A stretch of DNA of 15,211 bases from Flavobacterium sp. (GTDB lineage: Bacteria > Bacteroidota > Bacteroidia > Flavobacteriales > Flavobacteriaceae), in NCBI RefSeq assembly GCF_030146175.1, contig NZ_JASLCE010000142.1, positions 1 to 15,211 of the forward strand, in the 5' to 3' direction. Position 1 is the first letter of the stretch, and every line of letters starts with the position of its first letter. The notes beneath the pieces are model-generated. The model made no database searches. It worked only from the letters and a program-made list of their open reading frames with translations, and was not told the DNA's origin. The position numbers were made by a program, and so were the translations under genes. This document shows, in pieces, positions 7,759 to 13,914 of this stretch.

Positions 7759-9090
7759 ATGATAAAAAGAATACTGGAATACCTAAATCTGGAAAGAGAA
7801 GTGGATGATTTCGATAAAATCCACGAGAATATCGAAAAAGATGTCATCTTTAAAGGAACAAACCTCTGGATTTTGGTTTTTGCCATTTTTGTTGCTTCGA
7901 TCGGATTGAATATGAATTCGACAGCCGTGATTATCGGTGCGATGTTGATTTCGCCGTTAATGGGGCCAATCAACGGAATGGGCTATAGTCTGGCAACTTA
8001 TAACTTTCCGTTATTCCAAAAAGCTTTCAAAAACTTTGGCTTTGCCGTTATTGCGAGTTTAATCGCGTCCACCTTGTATTTTACGATCAGTCCGGTTTCC
8101 ACCGCGCATTCGGAATTGTTGGCCCGAACCAGTCCGACGATTTACGATGTACTGATTGCTCTTTTTGGTGGTCTGGCCGGAATTGTAGCAATGAGCAGCA
8201 AACAAAAAGGAAATGTGATTCCGGGTGTGGCTATTGCAACGGCATTGATGCCACCGTTATGTACGGCCGGATATGGTTTGGCAACGTTTAATCTGAATTA
8301 TTTTTTCGGTGCCTTTTACCTTTTTACGATCAATACGGTATTTATAGCGCTTTCGTCGGTTTTGGTATCGCAATTATTGAAATTTCCGATCCGTACATTG
8401 GTCAACGAAGAGCAAAAGAAAAAAGTAAACCGTTGGGTATCGTTCGTAATTCTGATTACGATAGTACCCAGTATCTATTTCGGTTATGTCCTGGTTATAA
8501 ACGAAAGATTTACGACCGAAGCCGACCGTTTTGTTAAGAGTGTAAGTGTATATGACGGGAATTACCTTTTAAAAAACGAGGTCGATCCCAATAAAAGAAA
8601 AATTACGCTGGTCTATGCCGGAAATGCATTAACAGATAAAGCCAAAAAGAATATTTTAAGTAAAGCGCTCGATTTTAGCATCGACAGCTCTAGTGTCGAC
8701 ATTCAAAAGGGGCTTGCTTTTGGCGAATCGAATGATAAAAGTCTGTCCAAAGTAGAAAGTCTGCAAAGCGAACTCAATCGTATGCATCTTTTGTTAAAAG
8801 AAGGCGAGCGCAAACAGGATAGTATTAACGCCCGGGTTCAGATAGGGAAACAATTGTTGGCTGAGATCAAACCGTTATATCCGGGAATCACGGCCTGTTC
8901 GTTTTCGGAAACGGAAATATATCGGGATACACTACCGGAAAAAACAGCAATCGTAACCTTTTCGGCAATTGCCAACGCTCTAAAACCAGGCGATAAGAAC
9001 AAAATTACCGAATGGATCCGTTCGCGTGTCAATAACGAAAAATCGAGAGTCTATTTTGAAATGGAAGCCCCTGTTAAAAAGGCCCGTTAA
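7759..9090 (+). CDS. DUF389 family integral membrane protein
   Basis: The protein has 443 residues. After a charged N-terminus of about 33 residues there are roughly seven hydrophobic helices (near 35-52, 55-71, 92-112, 128-146, 153-175, 181-207 and 226-247). This core fits the DUF389 family (PF04087), with conserved-looking segments AVIIGAMLISPLMGPI (56-71) and GVAIATALMPPLC (156-168). The function of the family is not established. Residues 250-443 form a soluble domain with a likely coiled coil near 315-370 (rich in Lys, Glu, Leu, Ser). The gene begins 49 bases after the agmatine-deiminase-like stop, and I see no promoter or terminator in the gap, so co-transcription is likely. Start ATG 7759 gives an N-terminus of normal appearance. 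Confidence 0.88.
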   Translation: MIKRILEYLNLEREVDDFDKIHENIEKDVIFKGTNLWILVFAIFVASIGLNMNSTAVIIGAMLISPLMGPINGMGYSLATYNFPLFQKAFKNFGFAVIASLIASTLYFTISPVSTAHSELLARTSPTIYDVLIALFGGLAGIVAMSSKQKGNVIPGVAIATALMPPLCTAGYGLATFNLNYFFGAFYLFTINTVFIALSSVLVSQLLKFPIRTLVNEEQKKKVNRWVSFVILITIVPSIYFGYVLVINERFTTEADRFVKSVSVYDGNYLLKNEVDPNKRKITLVYAGNALTDKAKKNILSKALDFSIDSSSVDIQKGLAFGESNDKSLSKVESLQSELNRMHLLLKEGERKQDSINARVQIGKQLLAEIKPLYPGITACSFSETEIYRDTLPEKTAIVTFSAIANALKPGDKNKITEWIRSRVNNEKSRVYFEMEAPVKKAR

Positions 9091-9098
9091 ACTTTTAG

Positions 9099-9127
9099 CT
9101 GTTTTCGTATTTTCCTTTGTACCTTTG
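9099..9127 (+). promoter_or_regulatory. Promoter of uvrB
   Basis: TACCTTTG at 9120-9127 matches TAnnTTTG perfectly. CTG at 9099-9101, one base off TTG, lies 18 bases before it. Transcription would start near 9134, leaving a very short leader of about 14 bases before ATG 9148. uvrB can therefore be transcribed independently of the DUF389 gene. Confidence 0.65.
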
Positions 9128-9147
9128 CAACTAGCAAAATGTAACCA

Positions 9148-11133
9148 ATGAAATTTCAGGTAGTTTCCGAGTATAAGCCAATGGGTGATCAACCACAGGC
9201 TATAGACAAACTAAGTAATGGGGTGAATAGCGGTGAGCGGTATCAGACCCTTTTGGGGGTAACCGGTTCCGGAAAAACCTTTACAGTGGCCAATGTGATT
9301 CAGGAAGTGCAGCGACCAACGCTGGTACTGGCGCACAACAAGACACTGGCGGCACAGTTGTATTCGGAATTCAAGCAGTTTTTTCCGAACAATGCGGTAG
9401 AATACTTCGTGTCCTATTACGACTACTATCAGCCGGAAGCCTTTATACCCGTAACCGGAACCTATATTGAAAAAGATCTTTCGATTAACGACGAATTGGA
9501 AAAGATGCGTCTTAGTACGACTTCTTCCCTGTTGTCGGGTAGGAGAGACGTATTGGTGGTAGCTTCGGTATCCTGTTTGTATGGTATTGGTAACCCGGTG
9601 GAATTTCAGAAAAACGTAGTTTCCATCGAACAAAATCAGGTTATTTCCCGAACAAAACTATTACACCGTTTAGTACAGAGTTTATACGCGCGTACCGAAG
9701 CCGAATTTACGCCGGGTACCTTTCGGATAAAAGGAGATACGGTGGAAGTATATCCGAGTTATGCCGATGATCCGTTCCGAATCCACTTTTTTGGAGATGA
9801 AATTGAAGAAATCGAAGCCTTTGATCCGAAAACCGCACAGGTAATCGAAAAATACGACAAGCTAAATATCTATCCGGCCAATATGTTTGTAACGTCACCG
9901 GATGTGTTGCAAAATGCCATCTGGGAAATTCAACAGGATTTGGTCAAACAGGTTGATTATTTTAAAGAAATCGGAAAACACCTCGAAGCGAAACGTTTGG
10001 AAGAACGAACCAATTTCGATTTAGAGATGATCCGCGAATTGGGGTATTGTTCCGGTATCGAAAACTACTCCCGTTATCTGGACGGACGCGCACCGGGAAC
10101 ACGACCATTCTGTTTGCTGGATTATTTTCCGGACGATTTTCTGATGGTGGTCGACGAAAGTCACGTTACGATTTCTCAGGTACATGCCATGTATGGTGGC
10201 GACCGTTCGCGTAAGGAAAACCTCGTGGAATACGGATTCCGTTTACCTGCGGCGATGGACAACCGTCCGTTAAAATTTGAAGAATTTGAAAGCCTGCAAA
10301 ATCAGGTAATATATGTATCGGCAACACCAGCCGATTACGAATTGCAAAAATCGGAAGGGATTTATGTCGAACAGATTATTCGTCCGACCGGTTTATTAGA
10401 TCCGATAATTGAAGTACGGCCAAGTCTGAATCAGATTGATGATCTGATCGAGGAAATACAATTGCGTTGTGAAGCCGACGAACGCGTATTGGTAACCACA
10501 CTAACCAAACGGATGGCGGAAGAATTGACCAAGTACTTAACTAAAGTGTCGATACGTTGTCGTTATATCCATTCGGAAGTGGATACGCTCGAACGGGTTG
10601 AAATCATGCAGGATTTGCGAAAAGGATTGTTTGATGTACTAATTGGAGTGAACCTGTTACGGGAAGGTCTGGATTTACCGGAAGTATCGCTGGTTGCCAT
10701 TTTAGATGCCGATAAAGAAGGATTTTTGAGAAGTCACCGTTCGCTGACGCAAACCGTAGGACGTGCCGCTCGTAACGTAAACGGTAAAGCAATCATGTAT
10801 GCCGATAAGGTAACCGACAGTATGCAAAAAACGATCGATGAGACCAATTACCGTCGTACCAAACAGATGAGCTATAACGATAAAAACAATATCGTTCCAA
10901 AAGGCCTGAATAAAAAGATTGAAAGCGCACTGATGAAAAATCAGTCGAGTTCCTACCAATATGAAGCAGCGGCCAAAGCGGCAGAACCGAATACGGCGTA
11001 TATGTCGAAAACGGAAATCGAAAAGCTGATCCGCGAAAAACGCAAGGTTATGGAAAAAGCTGCAAAAGAACTGGACTTTATGCAGGCGGCCAAATTGCGT
11101 GACGAAATCAAAAGTTTACAGGAAAAAATATAA
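9148..11133 (+). CDS. uvrB: Excinuclease ABC subunit B (UvrB)
   Basis: This 661-residue protein is the damage-verifying helicase-like subunit of nucleotide excision repair. It takes over damaged DNA from UvrA and then recruits UvrC for the two incisions. Visible features in order: the Walker A motif GVTGSGKT at 37-44, the aromatic beta-hairpin YYDYYQPEAF around 90-99 that clamps the DNA strand, Walker B VDESH at 335-339, helicase motif VI QTVGRAAR at 535-542, and a C-terminal UVR domain at 619-661 that contacts UvrC. Length and motifs are standard. ATG 9148 begins with the usual MKFQVVSEYKPMGDQPQAI. It has its own promoter at 9099-9127, 57 bases after the DUF389 gene. No uvrA or uvrC is in the window. 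The 3' end converges on the TerB-like gene with a 16-base gap. Confidence 0.98.
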   Translation: MKFQVVSEYKPMGDQPQAIDKLSNGVNSGERYQTLLGVTGSGKTFTVANVIQEVQRPTLVLAHNKTLAAQLYSEFKQFFPNNAVEYFVSYYDYYQPEAFIPVTGTYIEKDLSINDELEKMRLSTTSSLLSGRRDVLVVASVSCLYGIGNPVEFQKNVVSIEQNQVISRTKLLHRLVQSLYARTEAEFTPGTFRIKGDTVEVYPSYADDPFRIHFFGDEIEEIEAFDPKTAQVIEKYDKLNIYPANMFVTSPDVLQNAIWEIQQDLVKQVDYFKEIGKHLEAKRLEERTNFDLEMIRELGYCSGIENYSRYLDGRAPGTRPFCLLDYFPDDFLMVVDESHVTISQVHAMYGGDRSRKENLVEYGFRLPAAMDNRPLKFEEFESLQNQVIYVSATPADYELQKSEGIYVEQIIRPTGLLDPIIEVRPSLNQIDDLIEEIQLRCEADERVLVTTLTKRMAEELTKYLTKVSIRCRYIHSEVDTLERVEIMQDLRKGLFDVLIGVNLLREGLDLPEVSLVAILDADKEGFLRSHRSLTQTVGRAARNVNGKAIMYADKVTDSMQKTIDETNYRRTKQMSYNDKNNIVPKGLNKKIESALMKNQSSSYQYEAAAKAAEPNTAYMSKTEIEKLIREKRKVMEKAAKELDFMQAAKLRDEIKSLQEKI

Positions 11134-11136
11134 GTG

Positions 11137-11171
11137 TTTTGAAGAACGGCTAGTTATGCTGTTCTTCAAAA
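11137..11171. terminator. Hairpin between the convergent uvrB and TerB-like genes
   Basis: A perfect 11-bp stem (arms TTTTGAAGAAC at 11137-11147 and GTTCTTCAAAA at 11161-11171) encloses 13 bases. It starts four bases after the uvrB stop, and its right arm overlaps the last codons of the minus-strand gene. There is no T run right after the stem on either strand, so it may be a weak terminator or a transcript-end stabiliser. Confidence 0.5.
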
Positions 11172-11551
11172 GCACAAATCAGAAAAGCCGGTTCGACCAT
11201 TCGGTTCGGAGACTGTTCCATGGCTTTTAACGTCTTTCGGATTCCCATTGGGTTTAATCCCATTTTAATTCCGATTTCATTGATCATTTTAATTTCGCGT
11301 TCGTGTAAAACATTATCCACATGCATTAACAAAGCCAGGCGATAAAATTGCATTACGCGTTGGTGTTCGCTTTGAATCGGAATAATGGCAGCACGTTTTT
11401 TAAAAAGTTCCAGAAAGAGCGCTTTTTCAATGGCCAGTTCTTCGGCTACAATCGCTAAAAAATCGTATTCACTATCGTGGAGTTCGCCATCAACAATGGC
11501 AAAAGCAATCATTTCAGATAAAAGACTTATTCGTTCCTCACGGGTATTCAT
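11150..11551 (-). CDS. TerB-like (tellurite-resistance fold) protein
   Basis: The protein has 133 residues from ATG 11551 (MNTREERISLLSEM). An in-frame extension to 11593 exists, but a full TAnnTTTG element lies inside it, so the shorter start is preferred. The protein is all-helical in appearance with no signal peptide or membrane segment, so it is likely cytoplasmic. It shows a TerB-like internal duplication: AFAIVDGELHDSEYDFL near 17-33 and LLMHVDNVLHEREIKMI near 74-90, each an acidic D-x-x-x-H/D-x-x-E helix-loop of the metal-binding type. TerB-family proteins bind divalent metal and appear in stress or tellurite clusters, but no other ter gene is present here, so resistance is not implied. 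The assignment rests on pattern recognition and is moderate. Confidence 0.7.
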   Translation of the reverse strand: MNTREERISLLSEMIAFAIVDGELHDSEYDFLAIVAEELAIEKALFLELFKKRAAIIPIQSEHQRVMQFYRLALLMHVDNVLHEREIKMINEIGIKMGLNPMGIRKTLKAMEQSPNRMVEPAFLICAFEEQHN

Positions 11552-11567
11552 ATCGGGTATTTTTTTG

Positions 11568-11575
11568 CAAAAATA
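11568..11575 (-). promoter_or_regulatory. -7 element for the TerB-like gene
   Basis: TATTTTTG on the minus strand (11575 down to 11568) fits TAnnTTTG fully. It would start transcription near 11562, about 11 bases before ATG 11551. TTTTG at 11595-11591 lies upstream with a short 15-base spacer. Its position decides the start codon of the gene. Confidence 0.5.
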
Positions 11576-11615
11576 AATTAAAATCAGTTTCAAAACAGAG
11601 ACCGTTGATTTTATG

Positions 11616-11623
11616 TATCTTTG
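11616..11623 (+). promoter_or_regulatory. -7 element for the DUF1456-DUF4269 pair
   Basis: TATCTTTG fits TAnnTTTG fully and lies 17 bases before ATG 11641. No TTG is at the preferred distance. It is arranged divergently with the TerB-like promoter in a 90-base gap. Confidence 0.5.
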
Positions 11624-11640
11624 AACGATAATTTAGGACT

Positions 11641-12060
11641 ATGACGAATAATGATATTTTTAAAAAGCTTCGCGTGGCATTGCAGTTACGTGATGATCAA
11701 ATTGTGGAGATTTTAGAGCTGGTTGATTTCAGAATATCCAAAGGAGAGATTGGGAATTTTTTCCGCAATGAGGATCATCCGAAGTTTATGGAATGTGGCG
11801 ATCAGGTATTGCGTAACTTCCTGAACGGATTGGTAATTCACCTGAGAGGAACAAAAGAGAATCCTAAAAATCCAATGGATGTACTGACGCAGAATAAAGA
11901 AGCGATCAAAACAGGAGGGAAACCGGAAGTAAAAGCGAAAGCGCCGCAAAAACCGGCTGCTAAAAAGCCAATGGGTAAAAAACCGGCATTTAAAGCGAAA
12001 AAGCAAGAACCAATAGTTGAAAAAGTCCGTTTTAAAAACGGAAAGAATAAAAACTCCTAA
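11641..12060 (+). CDS. DUF1456 family protein with a lysine-rich tail
   Basis: The protein has 139 residues. Residues 3-70 form one DUF1456 unit (PF07308, the family of E. coli YehS), with NDIFKKLRVALQLRDDQIVE, the FFRNEDHPKFMECGDQVLRNFL stretch around 40-61, and GLVIHLRG at 63-70. From memory, E. coli YehS carries two such units in about 155 residues; here only one is present, more like the second YehS unit. It is followed by a low-complexity basic tail (about 88-139) with around 16 lysines among Ala, Pro and Gly. That tail could bind nucleic acid or another polyanion, which is inference. The family has no established function. The DUF4269 frame starts one base after the stop if its TTG start is right, so the two are probably translated together. 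Confidence 0.82.
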   Translation: MTNNDIFKKLRVALQLRDDQIVEILELVDFRISKGEIGNFFRNEDHPKFMECGDQVLRNFLNGLVIHLRGTKENPKNPMDVLTQNKEAIKTGGKPEVKAKAPQKPAAKKPMGKKPAFKAKKQEPIVEKVRFKNGKNKNS

Positions 12061-12061
12061 T

Positions 12062-12601
12062 TTGAGTGTATTCGATACGTTGGATTACCTGAAAACGGGA
12101 AATGCACTACAGCAAAAAAGCTACAATCTTTTAACTGCGCATTCTGTTTTGGAACTGCTATCGGATTTTGATCCGATTCTGGTGGGAACCATTCCAATCG
12201 ATATTGCGATTGAATCGAGTGATCTGGATATCGGTTGTTACTGGAAAGACAAAAACGGTTTTATAACGACGTTATACAAAGCATTTTCCGGATATCAGGA
12301 TTACTCCTGTCAGGAGTTGGATAATGGCGCTATGGAAGCTATAGTGGCTAATTTCAGTATCGATGGCATCGCAATCGAAATCTTCGGACAAAATATTCCC
12401 ACCCGGGAACAAAACGGTTACCGGCATATGTTGATCGAACACCGGATTTTACAGGTAAGGGGAGCAGCCTTTCGGGAAGCGGTTGTCGCTTTAAAAAAGA
12501 GCGGAATCAAAACCGAACCGGCCTTTGCCCAACTTTTACAAATTGAAGGCGATCCGTATCAGGGATTGTTGCAATGGGAACAAGATTCTGGAGTGTTATA
12601 A
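12062..12601 (+). CDS. DUF4269 protein (nucleotidyltransferase-like), TTG start
   Basis: The protein has 179 residues and matches DUF4269 (PF14091). Shared features are the opening FDTLDYLKTGNALQQ, LVGTIPIDIAIESSDLDIG at about 40-58, an EIFGQNIPTREQNGYRHM segment, and a closing KTEPAFAQLLQIEGDPYQGL. The GT (42-43) followed by D54-x-D56 looks like the G-[ST]...D-x-D signature of the nucleotidyltransferase fold, so a nucleotidyl-transfer role is plausible but unproven. No ATG precedes the domain in this frame. A stop lies at 12014-12016, and the candidate starts are TTG 12017, 12062 and 12080. TTG 12062 fits best: it puts the conserved FDTLDYL at residues 4-10 and falls one base after the DUF1456 stop at 12058-12060, as in stop-start coupling. 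No signal peptide is seen. Confidence 0.82.
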   Translation: MSVFDTLDYLKTGNALQQKSYNLLTAHSVLELLSDFDPILVGTIPIDIAIESSDLDIGCYWKDKNGFITTLYKAFSGYQDYSCQELDNGAMEAIVANFSIDGIAIEIFGQNIPTREQNGYRHMLIEHRILQVRGAAFREAVVALKKSGIKTEPAFAQLLQIEGDPYQGLLQWEQDSGVL

Positions 12602-12668
12602 AATCCGGAAGTTACTACCTAACGTTTCCCATTTACCAAAAAAATAATCTAAAATTCAGAATAAAATA

Positions 12669-12698
12669 AAAGCCCGGATCAATTCGGGCTTTCTTTTT
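12669..12698 (+). terminator. Terminator after the DUF1456-DUF4269 pair
   Basis: Arms AAAGCCCG (12669-12676) and CGGGCTTT (12685-12692) form an 8-bp stem that can extend by two pairs inwards. A T-rich tract TTCTTTTT follows. It lies 68 bases after the DUF4269 stop. Confidence 0.85.
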
Positions 12699-12939
12699 AT
12701 GTCTCATTTTGTATTTGTAAATATTTTTTTACGATCTTTAAAAAAGTTAAAATTCGCAAAACAGAGATTTTTTTATACTATTTATTTTTATTCTTTCGTT
12801 TACTTGTAAATAATGCATTATTTTATTTGAGCATTATGATGCGTAATACGATTAATTGATAAATTCAAAGGCTGGTCACCCATTAAGCTCTATACAGCAG
12901 CCTAAAGCAATTTTGCACTGGGAGCATCTATCAACAATC
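12699..12939. other. AT-rich intergenic region upstream of the unknown lipoprotein gene
   Basis: These 241 bases (338 counting from the DUF4269 stop) hold no convincing gene. The left half is very AT-rich. It includes a 16-base perfect palindrome AAATAATGCATTATTT at 12808-12823, with GCATTAT repeated at 12831-12837. A short inverted repeat AGGCTG (12869-12874) / CAGCCT (12897-12902) lies in a less AT-rich stretch nearer the gene. The best -7-like match is CAATTTTG at 12908-12915, with one mismatch and no TTG at the right distance. The open frame from ATG 12856 upstream of 12940 has no signs of being coding. Confidence 0.5.
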
Positions 12940-13293
12940 ATGAAAAAAAGTTTTTTATCAATTGGATTACTGCTGGCAGTTGTCCTCGGGGTATCTTCCT
13001 GTAGCAGCGAAGAAAGCGTTGTAAAAGAATCAGTTGTCCGCAAAGAGCGAACTGCAGACATGCTGGAATTTGAAACAGCGTTAAAAAGTTATGCTAAAGA
13101 GAAAAATGCATTGCGAATTGCTAAAGGCGATACCGCTACTTTGGATGCCAATATGGCTAAAGTTTCCGAAAAGTTTTTATTGATTTCCGGTTATAAAGAG
13201 TCGGACATTCAAAATAAAGAGGGCTCCGGATCTACAGCCGTTATATCGATGGCTTTAAAAGCGTATGCACAACAAACAGCAATTAGTAAATAA
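12940..13293 (+). CDS. Small lipoprotein of unknown function
   Basis: The protein has 117 residues from ATG 12940. A longer frame from 12856 is rejected because it would bury the signal peptide 28 residues inside the protein. Residues 4-20 are hydrophobic and end in VSSC, a good lipobox with Cys21 as the lipidation site. The mature part starts CSSEES and continues as a charged, probably helical, Lys/Glu/Ala-rich chain (ADMLEFETALKSYAKEKNAL, then ALKAYAQQ near the end). I do not recognise a family. The gene at 13310 begins 16 bases after the stop with no terminator between, so the two are almost certainly co-transcribed. A surface-exposed or periplasm-facing lipoprotein is the only safe inference. 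Confidence 0.75.
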   Translation: MKKSFLSIGLLLAVVLGVSSCSSEESVVKESVVRKERTADMLEFETALKSYAKEKNALRIAKGDTATLDANMAKVSEKFLLISGYKESDIQNKEGSGSTAVISMALKAYAQQTAISK

Positions 13294-13309
13294 CTTAAAC
13301 CGAATTAAC

Positions 13310-13855
13310 ATGAAAAAAATATTTGTTTTACTACTAGTGTGTATGGGGTTAAGTACATATGCCCAAAAGACCTTATATATTTTTAACTTTTCAAGCTATA
13401 GCGTTGAGGTAGGATCGCTTTATACCGAGTCGAATACCGGAGGATATCCTTGGTTTATAAATAATCAGGCTACGGGAATTACAATTGCACCGGGAGACAC
13501 TTTTACGCTGGAAAATACGACAAGTACAACGCGATTCCCTTTTGATTCACCGAACTCGTCACCGTATATTGATAGCTGGAAACGCATACAAATGTCCGGC
13601 GGTTCGTGGACAACAATGACAGCAGCAAATGTTTATGCGGCCTATGGTAACGGACAACGTTTTCATACCATAAAATTCGATGTACAACCTGATCTGAGCG
13701 GTGGTTATATTGGTAATGATACACCGGATTTCAGAGTAGAGGGAGGACCGGATATGCCGAATGGTATTCCGACCTGGGAAGCGATATATTATGAAAATAC
13801 CGACCCGTTAAATCCGGGACTGATTGATTATGTGATATTGATCAGTGATATTTAA
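13310..13855 (+). CDS. Secreted protein of unknown function
   Basis: The protein has 181 residues from ATG 13310. The in-frame ATG 13265 lies inside the preceding gene and would precede a clear signal peptide, so it is rejected. Residues 1-19 (MKKIFVLLLVCMGLSTYAQ) form a signal peptidase I signal, cut near YA-Q. The mature chain is rich in aromatic residues, Ser, Thr, Gly, Asn and Pro, and alternates in a beta-strand-like way (TLYIFNFSSYSVEVGSLY, GITIAPGDTFTLENTT, HTIKFDVQPDL), which suggests a beta-sandwich fold. It ends in DYVILISDI, with no T9SS sorting domain visible, so it is probably periplasmic or released by another route. No named family is recognised. It follows the lipoprotein gene by 16 bases and ends just before the shared terminator at 13862. 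Confidence 0.75.
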   Translation: MKKIFVLLLVCMGLSTYAQKTLYIFNFSSYSVEVGSLYTESNTGGYPWFINNQATGITIAPGDTFTLENTTSTTRFPFDSPNSSPYIDSWKRIQMSGGSWTTMTAANVYAAYGNGQRFHTIKFDVQPDLSGGYIGNDTPDFRVEGGPDMPNGIPTWEAIYYENTDPLNPGLIDYVILISDI

Positions 13856-13861
13856 AATAAA

Positions 13862-13889
13862 AAAGCCTGAGTTTTAAAACTCAGGCTTT
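13862..13889. terminator. Bidirectional terminator between the secreted-protein gene and sucC
   Basis: A 28-base perfect palindrome with arms AAAGCCTGAGTTTT and AAAACTCAGGCTTT. The solid GC part is GCCTGAG/CTCAGGC. On the minus strand it is followed by a long T-rich tract, so it ends sucC well. On the plus strand the tail TTTATAATTAT is weaker. Confidence 0.88.
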
Positions 13890-13914
13890 ATAATTATATA
13901 ACTTTTTTTATCAA

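Noticed and set aside
9211..9633. Minus-strand open frame of 140 codons inside uvrB
   Set aside because: It is a shadow of the uvrB reading frame with no recognisable protein features.
11150..11551. Tellurite-resistance cluster
   Set aside because: Only one TerB-like gene is present, with no other ter genes around it, so a resistance role cannot be claimed.
11552..11593. 14-residue extension of the TerB-like protein
   Set aside because: A perfect -7 element lies within this stretch, and the family-like sequence begins at ATG 11551.
12306..12314. CCTGTCAGG core of the 33-bp repeat inside the DUF4269 gene
   Set aside because: Only nine bases match, the flanks do not continue the element, and the bases encode part of the protein. 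It is most likely chance.
12856..12939. N-terminal extension of the small lipoprotein from ATG 12856
   Set aside because: It would put 28 residues in front of a complete lipoprotein signal. ATG 12940 gives the expected signal at the very start.
13265..13309. Longer secreted protein overlapping the lipoprotein gene
   Set aside because: The overlap is with coding sequence of the previous gene, and ATG 13310 begins a standard signal peptide.
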